Notes: generated by a model from the letters alone, not told the origin. A stretch of DNA of 60,000 nucleotides from Apostichopus japonicus (GCF_037975245.1 NC_092577.1:3433501-3493500), one strand, 5' to 3'. Shown: positions 1 to 12,922, counted from the stretch's first letter. Numbers and translations are program-made.

Positions 1-1492
1 ATTTTAACGTTACAGTTTGTAGATTAAGTAACATTTATAATAGAACGGCCGAAAGCAAAGGACAAAATACAATAAATCGATTGTAATTTTTTAAGAGTGT
101 AATTTATTTTAAAGGGCGATGCAAACCCTCCCGCTCCCTCTCCCCCTCCCCTGGAAGGGAATAGAAAAAAGGGGGAGCGGGAATTCTTTTTGGACTATTT
201 CTATATGGCATTGTGTTGTGTTCAACCGCGTAAATACGGTACACGCGAAGAGCTGTGGCGTCACTAGAATTTTAAGAGTTGGGAAAGGGCGAGCAGATGG
301 CAAGCACACAAACGGTGCCCTGTGTAGTGCTTCTCATGTGTAAATTTAAGGGCAGAGGGAGGAGGCACGGCCTCGCACCCGCACCCGCATTTACAGGAAG
401 CCACTACAATATTAGTACTTGTCGTCACCAGAAGCGGCAGCTATGGGTGTTTGTGGAGGGGGAGGGGATGGGGGCGGTAAGGGACATTCGTTTTATGCAT
501 ACCAACAGTCAGGACAATCAGCTTGTTCTTTCTCTGTTTCCCTTTCTTGTTCTTTTGGTCAACAATTATCCTGAAAAGTATGTCAAAGGTTGTCAAACAC
601 ATTCAGTAAATCCATCGTTAGTTAGTAAAATGCCAAAGCATAAATTCCAATTTTGAACCAGTGAGTCAATCAATGATTGTCTGTCATTAAGAGAAAGAGA
701 GAGAGATGGGTGGGGCGGTAAGAAAAATGTTTCATGATCTTAACAAGATTATATATGAGAGCAAGTAATTCCTCACGGATGTGGGGTTATCAGTTTATTA
801 AGTGAATATGTTTATCAACTGACCAACCCCCCCCCCTCACCACCCACTTCTCGCCTAGACTTGAAGCGCTTACAACCTTATGTACATGCTGGATTGTTGG
901 CTCTGCAGGAATAATCTTTTCAGGTGGAAAGTGTCCGCTCAAAGATACCCCCGGGAACTGCAGGGTTCCTTCATGATTGCAGTCGGTCTTGGTTCAAGGG
1001 TATATTTCTCTTTATATGGTACATATAGTTGGCCCGATTATTGTATGATGTAAAAAGCTATTAGATATATTGGGGATTAGTGGTTTTGTATGTCTTCGTT
1101 TCCTGTGGTACTGATAGACACGTCAATACCTGATATCATCTACTCTTATGCCATTTTCTAGCAAAGAGGTGTATATAGTTATGCGTATGTACAGTAACGG
1201 TACCAATGGTATTGATGTACGCTGCACTCATAGGTACATTCGTATGCAGCAATGATAGGCTCGCGATCCCTGGTGCATTACATTATACCAATAGTAACCG
1301 TAGTGAATACCTTCAGTTCCTCTTAGTCAATGCCTGATATAGTGAAGTTGTTATTAATAACTACCGGTGGTGGCAAGGAATTGTGGTGTATGGGGATCCT
1401 TGTTGGAAAGTCCTGGAGGAGGAGGGGGGTTATTCAACAGTCACCACAAAATTAATAATAAGAAGAAGAAGCTCCGAATAGAGTTTGTATGC
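1..1492. other. Intergenic, no supported gene
   Basis: C/G-rich homopolymer patches and a GA run near 692-706. Short frames at 109-656 lack any recognisable domain and overlap each other on both strands. Confidence 0.6.
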
Positions 1493-1522
1493 ATGGTGAC
1501 CTTTGTTTATAAGGACTACCTA

Positions 1523-2163
1523 CAAGGGCGGCGGAAGCACTTTTAATCTGGGGGGGGGGGGCACCGACATCAAAGGGCACTTTCGATTAGACTGATGCAG
1601 CCTTATATTTAGTAACCTTTATAACTCTTATTGTATTATCTTATTTGCGTATACACATCACTCCATCAACGCCCCCCCCCCCCCCTCAAGGAAAATATGC
1701 ATACTAGCACTGCAATATCCAATGTGCAAATTGGGAAACAAGGAACAAGCTTTCTTTTGAGACAAAATGAGGTGAAATCATGCTAGTTGCTAATGTAGGA
1801 ATCTTCCGAATTAGAGTTTATTTCTTGTTAATATCTTAACCATTTTTTCCATTCGAAATAGCTTTGAGTTTGACCCATAGAAATTCATTAAAAGTCAGGG
1901 GCGTAGCCAGGATTTGCAAAGTTGTATGCACGACTATCTGAGCGGAGCGCCACCATCGGTTGGCGCGGAGCGTACAAGAAAAGTTTTGGTTTTACAAACC
2001 CCTCAGATGGCCGGAAACGGCCCTTCCCGAGTGTTCATTCTGGTTCCCTGGCCTCTTGCTAACTTGAGACACCTCAATTTTTATGTAGAAAAAGGGCACA
2101 TTTTTAACCTGAGGAAAAGTGGGGGGGCACGTCCCCCCTGTGCCCCCCGGTCCGCCGCCCTTG
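1523..2163. mobile_element. 641-bp non-autonomous DNA transposon with CAAGGGCGGCGGA termini
   Basis: Terminal inverted repeats read CAAGGGCGGCGGA at both ends (1523 inward and 2163 inward). The interior has poly-G/poly-C tracts, a segment shared with 13862-14022 and 23126-23240, and a right part (TATGTAGAAAAAGGGCAC to the end) shared with 23930-24017. It has no coding capacity. The flanks are a perfect 30-bp direct repeat (1493-1522 and 2164-2193, starting ATGGTGACCTTTG), far longer than the 8-bp duplication around the related copy at 13862-24017. An internal CAGGGGCGTAGCCAGG at about 1899 resembles the end of another transposon family and may mark a further nested insertion. Confidence 0.8.
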
Positions 2164-3215
2164 ATGGTGACCTTTGTTTATAAGGACTACCTATCTCGCT
2201 GTTCTCCTGGAGAACTATAAAGACTTGGGAGTGATCGGGTGTGGTTGTGTTCCTGCAATAACAACACATGTTTGATTGTGTCGGCTTTACGTGACTGACA
2301 CACAAGAATGACTTGCTTCAGTTACATCTGAAACGATGCAGATCATTTTAAGGGTCCAAATGCTTTAAAGATTTATGCGTTTACCAACTTCTCTGGTAAA
2401 GTATAAACAAAGAGGTTGCAAGTTGAACGTTGTCACAAGCATTCAGAGGTAATTGAATTACTGATGACTGTCTGCAAGAAAAAGTACTTTGTTGAAGTAT
2501 CAAAGTTGTCAAGAAGATTTTAATTAAATGATATATTATAATGATTCAGCAACTAGTGAATACAAATCATTGTTTCTAATGATCGTCTGTCACTTAGGTA
2601 TAATGACCATAAGCTATATACTCAAACTTAGGATATGATTCGATGTAATAATAAACTCAAATTAAATATGTCAAAGAGCTGAATCTAAATTAACTAAATA
2701 TCAGAGACTTTAGCAAGGTGAATTATGTTTGGGGAGGGAAAATAAACATATATATTTGTCCTAGTTGATTAATTGCATGGTGCACATGCAGTGATGTATG
2801 TTAACAAACATAACTATCTTCAGTGTCTGTTTTCCTGTAGGCCTATTTATATTCTTTTATCAGTTAGGAAATGCATTAATTTTTGCGGTTAGGCAGCGGA
2901 TTCCAAACTTCTTTTTGGCCATATATGCTTGCCCGTTTATGAACAGAACTAACTCAAAATGAACTTACTTAAAAATAACAATTAGGAGCCTTATTAAAAC
3001 TATAATTGCAGCTCCCATGACGTAATATTTTGTTAAGGGGATCACTATATGCAAATTGCAAATACATGGAAATTTGAGGACCATGTGCTATAACACATCC
3101 ATAAACATTAAAGGCCAATATACTACTTAAAGATCAACGAACTACTTTTATTCTACTTTTATTTCTAAATTGGATGGGCATATATATATAAGTATATTGT
3201 GGGACAAACCTTTTG

Positions 3216-3400
3216 ATAGAGCAATTAAATTGAATTGAATTTATTGTCCACAATCGGAAAATCGGCTTACACAGGTCGTAAACGAAAAAAAGAGAGCAAT
3301 AGTATAAGTATCAATGGACTGCGATACACATACAGCAATACAAACATATATACAGCAAGTTCTACAAATAAGAAACTTATTTTCTCACTTGTGAATTAAA
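3216..3400 (-). mobile_element. Possible 3' end of a non-LTR retroposon
   Basis: On the minus strand the sequence runs to GGACAATAAATTCAATTCAA, a poly(A)-signal-like AATAAA followed by a short ATTCA repeat, the style of CR1/L2 3' tails. No RT sequence was recognised upstream. The 5' boundary is not determined. Confidence 0.35.
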
Positions 3401-4239
3401 TATATGGGACAGAATTAGGCACAAATGAGTACCTGTACCGAGCCCTATAAGTGTACGTTGTGGGCATAAACGCAGTCCAGAGCGGGTGTAAATGTAGTGC
3501 TCAAACAAAGGGTGTGTTGGGACTTGCATGATTTGTTTCTCTTTATTGCTGACCCTCTCATGATACAAGCATGCACTCTAACGAAGGTAAGTGAACACCG
3601 ATTACCCGCTGAGCAACTTTCCTAGATTGCTCAAGCATCTTCACATTGATTCTTGTACCATTAAAGACAGCGATATAACCTGAATGCGGCGCTAGCAACA
3701 GTCTTTGGTATTTTGTTATGCATATACCCACAACCTAACTTACAACTCACACCCCAGTGTAGTATTACCGCTGAAGTATACGCATGAAAAGTGGTTTACG
3801 TAATACCTGAAGTACACTTGGACATTTCCAATGACATTTTTCCTACACTCCTATACAGGGTAACTCACATGTATTTTGCAAGGCGGCAAAGTAATTGTTG
3901 TGGTTGTTATGATTGCACTAAAGTTAGTCGATATTTTCATAGTTTTATCTCAATACATTACATGTTTAGAGATATTGTAACAGTAAGTGGGACTCTCTCT
4001 TCTCTTAAAATAGTTTCAGCGTCTTCATACAAAGTTCTTTTTCTCTGGAATTTCCAGAGCAAGCATATATCATATAGGCTAACAAAAGTTACTATTTTTA
4101 TTCGAGAATTTTATCTCATTCTATGACTTTTTCACCGATTTATGTCCAAATCGGGCTGAAACACAGTTGGTGCAGCCCTTTTTTGCACACGCTCCGAAAC
4201 TTGTGTTATTTCGCAATCATTAAACACTTGGCAAAAGCG

Positions 4240-5650
4240 GTGAAATGCATTGTGGGAGCTTAGCCCATCACTATATTATAGTACACTGCAGCTTGGATAT
4301 CGTCTGAAAATCCGTTTTAATACATATTCATAAAGCAGCAATCGAATTGCTTCAAGCAAAACTTTGAAGAAAAGAAGTTGAATATTCATTAAATATCTGT
4401 TTGATGAAATTCGGAAATTTCTTTGCCTCGGCTTGAAAAATAAAAACGAAACGTAAGTAAAAACCTTTCATTTTTCGAATTGCACAGTTTCCGTTTTCAA
4501 GAAGGTACCACCTCCATCGTCCGGTCGATGGTATAAAACAAGTTAAACAATGATTTGAGGCTAAATTCGGAGTTGTTCCAGCATTCTGGGTTGAATTAAA
4601 GTGACATTTTTAAGGTTGCTCTTGTTCACCGGCATCAACGTATCCTATCGTGGTTAATTGCATATGTACATGTATATGCACATTACCATAGTGTGTAGCC
4701 TAGGGTTATAGTTTTAAGTATTCTATAGTGCAGTGTATTCATATTACGGGACCGTGTGTTTATGAATTATGATGTTAGCTTTCAAGACATTGTTTACGAA
4801 TACAATGTCGTTGCCTTGAATTTTGGAGGACTTCAAAAAGTAGGGTAGTGCTAGTACAACTGCACAATACTAAGCCTATGCTGGTATTATTAGTTTACCA
4901 CTGACTTCTGCCACTGGTGGTTGTCAGCACTGGCAATACCTTCATGCCCAGTACATATAATATTACTTAAAAATTAAATAAGCTTATTTAAAAGAAAATA
5001 CTGCCTTGGTCGGCTCTGGTTAGTTCTAAGTAGTTTTACCCTTGTGTGATTTAATCCGGTGTACCTAGATACATAGGCCCACCTGCTAATTCTGGATAAA
5101 GTCGCTGTAGGTTACATTACAGGTTGGTCGACTTAGTGACAAATGAACATTGCTTCTCTACTTTGTCCAAAGGATAAGGCAAAGGATAAGTGTGCACTGA
5201 ATTTTCGTACAGTGTTTGCAACGATTTTGGTAGTATTCTTTTGTGTGTGAATTCGTATTGCAGTTAATTTTTGTTTGTTTTTTTTGGTTGTAAATGTGCC
5301 TATTTCACTTTGTTTCGAAGCTCTTCACCCTGTAATGCTGTATGTTTCTGTCATTTTCAGAGAGAAAATGCATTTAAAAGTTCCACTACAATATGTTATG
5401 TAATATGGGCTTGTTGCATTTAAAAGCAATGTGAAGTCATTCATCATGTGCCTTATATATTGTCTCCTATTATCCAACGTTCTGTTAACATTTATTTTTG
5501 TTTTCTTTCATTTTCAGGACTCTTTCTGCATCTGCGGGTTGGATTCTCCTATGTGGGCACTTGGGATATAGTAACTTTTTGGACTTCTTAATTTAATTCA
5601 ATACTTTTCACGCCATTCCATTCATTGCCTTGATTAAATAAACTTTGATA
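4240..5650 (+). ncRNA. Candidate spliced non-coding transcript
   Basis: Signals in order: TGCATTGTGGGA (4246-4257), similar to half of a ZNF143-type promoter motif; a donor-like AAACGTAAGT at about 4449-4458; a possible internal acceptor TGTCATTTTCAG at about 5349-5360; a strong acceptor TTTCATTTTCAG ending near 5518; and a terminal segment with ATTAAATAAA at about 5632-5641. There is no open frame of note. This is built only from splice and poly(A) consensus matches and could be chance. Confidence 0.22.
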
Positions 5651-6831
5651 AACCTTGAAAAAAACACATTCCTGTTATATTCTTTTGTTCTAAATCGCAC
5701 ATTCATATTCACCAGTGTGAAGAAAAATTAACAAGAAGTTCCTACATAAGATGTACATTACACGTATCCAAAAATACTTTTCAATTCATCACGAAGATAA
5801 GCTGATTGATGTCTAGGAACCTGATACATCATAAACTATATGACTAAAAAGTCCAACAGAGACTGACCCAAGTTGAAGGATACCACATGAAAAACAAGTT
5901 CTTAAATATTCTATGACATTACTAAACCTTGCAACGCCGTTCTCTCGACAAACAGGCAATGAGCGCTAAAGGCAACACTCGCAGTGATGAAGTGCAGAGA
6001 CAATTCGTGGCAAAGTAGCGTAAATGCAAGTTCTCTATTTGTTGTACCATGATTGATATTGATAATTGTAGAGACAGAGCAAAGATATGAAATTAGGAAT
6101 CGAAATTAGAACTTCCAGTATTGAGATACTGCGTCATTGATGCTCTTGTCTATTATTTCTGTTGTTATTATTTTTGTAGTTGTGACTATTATTTCTTGTT
6201 CTGACAAAGAATCAAACAGTAAAAAAAATCAGAAACGTTGCCAGGAACATTAATCTTTATTTATCTTTTCATCTCTCCGTTAAATGATGATGACCGGATG
6301 GCCGCTGAAATGATAAACGATCCGCATGCAGGTTCGAGTAACGTATACAAGAAAACGTGCGGAAGGTCCAAACTGACAAAGGTTGGAGCCTAACTAATAA
6401 GATAAGACTTGTTGAATCCAACCGTTTGTTTGTCGAAGAAGAACATTTCTTACAAAGAGTTGAGAACATATAATACATATAAACCAAGAACATATCTTTT
6501 GAAACTTTACGTGTGTATTATTATTATTATGTACTTAATTATGTACTTAATTATTAATCATTTATTGTACTCCATAGGTTTGGAAAATGAGTGATCTTAA
6601 GAAATATGTAGAAAATCCAAGGTGAACTAACCTAACCCCGGGGGATTGTTCCCATGGGTAAAGTGTAGGTCTAAAGAACCTAAGCAAAATGTATGTTATT
6701 ATATATTCTATGAAATTGTCCTACATTATCGATTCACTGAACATAGGCATTTTATCATTAAAATAATAAAAAATAATATTAAAAATCCTTTGTGCTTTTC
6801 ATATCTCTTGTTCTTTCCTTTTTTTTTATAG

Positions 6832-7654
6832 TTATGACGACCAAATGGATTTACGATGATGACATGATGCCTTCCACCAATTTTTAACATCCAAAATTTC
6901 CAACTTGGGTTTGCCTGATTTTAAAACTGGGTCGTCTACCTGCTTTAATTTCTTTGCGATTCCGCAGAAAAAGTCTTTAGCAGAATGCAATTGGTATCTG
7001 TTATAATGTTCGACAAATCCATATTTCTTCCAGTCAAAATATTCATTATATGCGGTATCATTCTGATCCAGATATTTGATGTACTCCGCCAGATCTGTCA
7101 TATTTTTAAAATCACTGACATGAATAAAAGAATGAGGAGGTGCTACTTTTTCGTAATCTTTTCGTGTTGTTCCATAGACAATCGGAACTATGTTTTTACT
7201 CAGTCCATTATTCCAAAATTTCTCAGTGATATAATCTTCACATTCACTGTTTTCGAGTGCTAAGTAAAATTTGTGACTGCTTAGTAAACGGTCGCATTTC
7301 TCTGCATTGTTTCTAGGACATTTTAAATTTCCACATTGACCGTATCTATCCACTTGAAGGAATTTCTGCAGATTCTTCACAAACGTGTTTCTAGGCCAAG
7401 AGGAGGTGACACAGTTTGATGCCATCCAGGCTATTAGTCTTGTCTTTTCAGCCGCCCAGTTTCGATTGCCACTTTGGAAGTTTTCAGGTGCCATTTCAAA
7501 ATACCTTCCGTACGGGATGGTAATTTCTGAAGCCGTACGGAACGTCATAGACCAGTTGAAAGCTATGTTTGTACGATCATTTGACCACTTTGGTCGGGAA
7601 TGTATAGGGCTCTCTCTGGTCATGTAAATCCATATTTGACCATCTAGCCGATTC
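6832..7654 (-). CDS. Alpha-1,3-fucosyltransferase-like (GT10), catalytic exon 2
   Basis: Final coding exon, carrying the GT10 catalytic domain. The acceptor is the minus-strand AAATAG with the exon starting at 7654 (GAATCGG); this phase completes Arg177 and gives the in-frame start NRLDGQIWIYMTRESP. An ATG-initiated frame from 7623 would lose the conserved W-[IV]-x-M-x-x-ESP block, so the spliced start is preferred. Visible family signatures are FNWSMTFRTASEITIPYGRY, then KFYLALENSECEDYITEKFW, the alpha-1,3-FucT GDP-fucose-binding motif, followed by VPIVYG, PPHSFIHVSDF and YNEYFDWK. Potential N-glycosylation sites are NMTD and NDTA. The stop is TAA at 6834-6832. An AATAAA on the minus strand near 6565 is a possible poly(A) signal. 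No frameshift is present, so the gene looks functional. Confidence 0.9.
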
Positions 7655-8082
7655 CTATTTACGAATAAACAATGTTGCGTTAAATCGGATTTCGTCGAGT
7701 CTTTTGCCCGAGAAAAAAAATAACACTTGCTTTGTGACGTTTATTTATGTGATTTATTTATTTATGTGTGTATTTGAACATTGAAGCGCAGTAGTATGTT
7801 ATTATTTATAATCCATGATTTAATAACTAAACTTTAGTTCCTTTAGTACTTTAGTACTAAACTTTAGTATGTACCTGGAACTAAGTACTACAATATCTTG
7901 AAGGATAGCTTCAAATGTAGTTGTAACATGTGACTGTTTAGTATTACAATATACCGATATTAAGATATAAACGATGTAGTGGGACATTTCAATTACCCTA
8001 ATCTGTTATTGGCCGGGAGGATTGGTAAATGACCGAGAAAGGTATAAACTGGAGACCACCCGCACCGGGAATTTCAACGCTA

Positions 8083-10740
8083 CTTGATTTTTCTTACCTT
8101 GCTATAGCCCCCAACGCCATTTCCCTTTGTGATACAGTAAGACTGTGTGGTTGCACAGTTGCTAACCTGTGATATGAGATACCGTTTACGTACTAAGGGA
8201 GCATACATACTTGAACTTGCCTTGACATACCCTCGAGTTCAGCTCAAATTTCGCATGTGAAGTAGTATATGGCTGCATGGCTCTAGTAGCAAACCTCTGA
8301 TAAGCAGTACTGCGGTACCAATTATTTTTGACGTTCCTACATTGCGATACCCTCCTAACTCCAATTGCCTCTATAATGTGGTATGATTATACGTGGCTAA
8401 TAGCTTACCTCTGATTAGAGTTACCGAAGCATACATGTACATAGGACAACTTACTTGATTGTTCTTACCTTGCTATACCCTCCTAACTCCAATTGCCTCT
8501 ATAATGTGGTATGACTATACGTGGCTAATAGCTTACCTCTGATTAGAGTTACCGAAGCATACATGTACATAGGACAACTTACTTGATTGTTCTTACCTTG
8601 CTATACCCTCCTAACTCCAATTGCCTCTATAATGTGGTATGACTATACGTGGCTCATAACTTACCTCTGATTAGAGTTACCGAAGCCTACATGTACATAT
8701 GACAACTTACTTGATTGTTCTTACCTTGCTATATCCTCCTAACCCCAATTGCCTCTATAATGTGGTATGACTGTGTGGCTCATAACTTACCTCTGATTAG
8801 AGTTACCGAAGCCTACATGTACATATGACAACTTACTTGATTGTTCTTACCTTGCTATACCCTCCTAACTCCAATTGCCTCTATAATGTGGTATGACTAT
8901 ACGTGGCTAATAGCTTACCTCTGATTAGAGTTACCGAAGCATACATGTACATATGACAACTTACTTGATTGTTCTTACCTTGCTATACCCTCCTAACTCC
9001 AATTGCCTCTATAATGTGGTATGACTATACGTGGCTAATAGCTTACCTCTGATTAGAGTTACCGAAGCCTACATGTACATATGACAACTTACTTGATTGT
9101 TCTTACCTTGCTATACCCTCCTAACTCCAATTGCCTCTATAATGTGGTATGACTATACGTGGCTAATAGCTTACCTCTGATTAGAGTTACCGAAGCCTAC
9201 ATGTACATATGACAACTTACTTGATTGTTCTTACCTTGCTATACCCTCCTAACTCCAATTGCCTCTATATTGTGGTATGACTGTGTGGCTCATAACTTAC
9301 CTCTGATTAGAGTTACCGAAGCCTACATGTACATATGACAACTTACTTGATTGTTCTTACCTTGCTATATCCTCCTAACCCCAATTGCCTCTATAATGTG
9401 GTATGACTGTGTGGCTCATAACTTACCTCTGATTAGAGTTACCGAAGCCTACATGTACATATGACAACTTACTTGATTGTTCTTACCTTGCTATACCCTC
9501 CTAACTCCAATTGCCTCTATATTGTGGTATGACTGTGTGGCTCATAACTTACCTCTGATTAGAGTTACCGAAGCCTACATGTACATATGACAACTTACTT
9601 GATTGTTCTTACCTTGCTATACCCTCCTAACTCCAATTGCCTCTATATTGTGGTATGACTGTGTGGCTCATAACTTACCTCTGATTAGAGTTACCGAAGC
9701 ATACATGTACATATGACAACTTACTTGATTGTTCTTACCTTGCTATATCCTCCTAACCCCAATTGCCTCTATAATGTGGTATGACTGTGTGGCTCATAAC
9801 TTACCTCTGATTAGAGTTACCGAAGCATACATGTACATATGACAACTTACTTGATTGTTCTTACCTTGCTATACCCTCCTAACTCCAATTGCCTCTATAT
9901 TGTGGTATGACTGTGTGGCTCATAACTTACCTCTGATTAGAGTTACCGAAGCCTACATGTACATATGACAACTTACTTGATTGTTCTTACCTTGCTATAT
10001 CCTCCTAACCCCAATTGCCTCTATAATGTGGTATGACTGCATGGCTCATAACTTACCTCTGATTAGAGTTACCGAAGCATACATGTACATATGACAACTT
10101 ACTTGATTGTTCTTACCTTGCTATACCCTCCTAACTCCAATTGCCTCTATATTGTGGTATGACTGTGTGGCTCATAACTTACCTCTGATTAGAGTTACCG
10201 AAGCATACATGTACATATGACAACTTACTTGATTGTTCTTACCTTGCTATATCCTCCTAACCCCAATTGCCTCTATAATGTGGTATGACTGTGTGGCTCA
10301 TAACTTACCTCTGATTAGAGTTACCGAAGCATACATGTACATATGACAACTTACTTGATTGTTCTTACCTTGCTATACCCTCCTAACTCCAATTGCCTCT
10401 ATATTGTGGTATGACTGTGTGGCTCATAACTTACCTCTGATTAGAGTTACCGAAGCATACATGTACATATGACAACTTACTTGATTGTTCTTACCTTGCT
10501 ATATCCTCCTAACCCCAATTGCCTCTATAATGTGGTATGACTGCATGGCTCATAACTTACCTCTGATTAGAGTTACCGAAGCCTACATTTCCATATGGCA
10601 ACTTACTTGATTGTTCTTACCTTGCTATATCTTCATAACTTCAATTGCCTCTATATTGTGGTATGACTGCATGGCTCGTAACTTACCTCTGATTAGAGTT
10701 TCTGTGCATGAACTTTTGTACACGTACATGGTTGTCTTAC
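8083..10740 (-). repeat. Tandem array of exon-1 edge/splice-donor copies in the fucosyltransferase intron
   Basis: Eighteen well-kept units of 126-128 bp run from about 8345 to 10740, with two strongly diverged copies at 8083-8344. The reference motif TTACCTTGCTAT falls at 8465, 8593, 8721, 8847, 8975, 9103, 9231, 9357, 9483 and then every 126 bp to 10617; the true exon 1 donor follows at about 10737. From about 9735 to 10616 two unit types alternate (TATCCTCCTAACCCC with ATAATG, and TACCCTCCTAACTCC with ATATTG), giving a 252-bp higher-order repeat. On the minus strand a unit reads as SHTVIPHYRGNW, a stop, then EDIAR and GTAAGA, aligning with exon 1 SHAVIVHHKSKWIWEDVIR and its donor. Each unit holds three GTAAG motifs on the transcribed strand. 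Confidence 0.95.
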
Positions 10741-11270
10741 CTTATTACATCTTCCCAGATCCACTTTGACTTGTGATGTACTATGACTGCGTGGCTCGTA
10801 GCTAACATTTCATAGGAAGTACTGCATATGTAACGGGCTTTACAATTAATGTTAGGACATTCATATTCCTTCTCGGGAGAGGCGAAGCCGAGCTTACTCC
10901 ACAGTTGTATCTGCTTCACGCAATCTTTTTGTCCTTTGCCTCCTTTAGTTGCTAATGATGAATCTGTTACATTTCCAATGCCAATTCCCAGTTGCTGCTG
11001 AGATGGTTCGTCTTTTGTTTCTGTACGCGTAGAAAACCTTTCGTCCACGGCACTAGCAGGATAATCTGTGATGTCAGGGCCGTTTTTCGCATACAGAATC
11101 CTTGATGATGGGGTATTTACGTTATGTGCCATCATCCTGGAACCAATTATTGTTCGAAACTGTAAATGCCGTGGTAGAGTTATTCGTTGCCAATGTGTCC
11201 CGTAAAACGCAGTTACCGCAATGATCAAGGTTATTACAACCGCCGCGAATTTATATGGTTGGTGGCCCAT
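10741..11270 (-). CDS. Alpha-1,3-fucosyltransferase-like (GT10), coding exon 1
   Basis: First coding exon of a type II Golgi glycosyltransferase that would move fucose from GDP-fucose onto N-acetyllactosamine-type glycans. The sequence shows an ATG, a short cytosolic tail, one hydrophobic anchor at about residues 8-24 (FAAVVITLIIAVTAFYG), a low-complexity stem to about residue 110 with an N-glycosylation site (NVTD, 100-103), then the start of the GT10 N-terminal domain, ending in AVIVHHK (161-167). That segment matches the family's HH(R/K) acceptor-specificity region. The exon ends ATA-AG followed by GTAAGA on the minus strand, leaving two bases of Arg177. The neighbouring intron is filled by tandem copies of this exon's 3' end. 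Joined to exon 2 the protein is 450 aa, slightly longer than most family members. The exact acceptor and linkage cannot be read from the sequence. Confidence 0.85.
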
Positions 11271-12919
11271 TGTAACTAAAGGATAGGGAATATCAAATGT
11301 TCGATAATGACTTTATCATCGTTGTTATTTTCTTAGATCTCTTATATACGGTATATATATATATATATATAGCAAAAAAAGGGGCCTTATCGGCTATATT
11401 CTTCTTCAAAAGAAGATAATATACTATGTGTGTCTGCATGTCAGATGTAGTAAATGCCATCAGTCATAACCGTTGAAAGAGACTCGAGGGGAATATTCGC
11501 AAATATTAAGACCTTCTTTTAAACAATTGTAATACTGAGGTGAAAAGGAAAAGTGTTCGATTATGTGAAGTTACTTGTTGAATGACGATGAAGTTTAATG
11601 GATTTGTATTGCAAAGGTCACAAATTAGATTTGCATAAGACAGTGCAGTTTATGAGTTAATTTAACACATAATTCCTTTCCCTCATTCCCCGTCTACCAC
11701 GAACCGTTGAAGCGATGATATGATATAAGATGCAAAGTTATGTAAATTCTACATAACTCTGTACAATCCCCCTCCATTCGCTCCCTTGATAGGAGCTCTA
11801 GTCATATATTACCTCAAAGTCACAAGTAGAATATTTAAGAAGTGTATATAGTTACCTCAGATATAGTGAAAAGTTTACAGTTTGGTAGGAATCGTTCGTA
11901 GTTTTTTTTTGGCCAGTCCTCTCCGTAGAATATCAGTAATCTTAAGGCCTTCTGTACTTACAGTTTAATATCACCTACCAAAGATCTTAACTTTGACCAG
12001 AAACAGTATAATTATGTTTTTACAAATCTCCAAAATTGACTTTCGTGAACAGTTGCTCGATCAGGTTGTTGGTGTCTCGAAGAGTCATTGTAAACACCAC
12101 AAAGTAAACTTTGTTTCTATACGGCTATATAAAACAAAATGTTCTTATAGAGTAAAATATATACTAGCAGCTATTTTGCGACATGATGTATTGTATTACA
12201 TTTTCGAAGAAGTCACTGTACATGAAACGTCCAACCAGCTATATAAACAGGATATGGTTTCGATTGTCGGATCAACAAAGTACAAGGATAAGGGCAAACC
12301 TATTGAGATTGGTGCAAGCCTGCAGTGTTAATTGTAATGATGACTCGGATATCAGGGACACGTTGGACTCGGCTCCAGTACGTTCCTCTCTAAATGAGAT
12401 GATTTTCAATGTACATGTCTAACATGTATGTTCTAACAAGTGTTCATCCTGCAAGATAACGTGGTCGTCCACCCACGCTAAGTATAGATAACTCTGTTGG
12501 TATCATATACAGCACAGAACTTGTAATCTTGGCTGACTGCATAATTTATGACCGTGATCGTCACATAAGTTTTGATTTATCGCAAAACAAATTTCCATAT
12601 CGGGTATCATTGCTTTAATAATTGCTAAGTCTGACCAATTATGAATATACATATGGTCATTTGTGACGCTCCAAGTACGTGAAATGTTTATATGTATACA
12701 TAGTACTTTGTAGCGATTGTATAACAAACGTTTATCAAGCCTATACAATTTAATATTTACAAAATAAATAAAGAATAGATGAATCATCTGTATTCATCTT
12801 AAACCATTCATAAAATACATTTAACAATATTGCTTTAGTTTTGAAAATAGTATTAACAAGTGTCTTCCATTAACTAGTTGAAAGCAGTTCAAAGTTGAAG
12901 CTAAAATTGGGAATATAAT
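11271..12919. other. Upstream of the fucosyltransferase gene, no further exon seen
   Basis: The ATG at 11270 is preceded by AT-rich sequence. A 5' UTR exon may lie here but cannot be placed. Confidence 0.5.
11345..11370. repeat. (TA)n short microsatellite
   Basis: TA dinucleotides upstream (5' side) of the fucosyltransferase gene. Confidence 0.9.
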
Positions 12920-12922
12920 ATA

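Noticed and set aside
7385-7627. Plus-strand frames opposite the fucosyltransferase exon
   Set aside because: Shadow frames of a well-supported minus-strand exon.
8345-10740. CRISPR array
   Set aside because: Units are contiguous with no unique spacers and the DNA is animal; it is a satellite.
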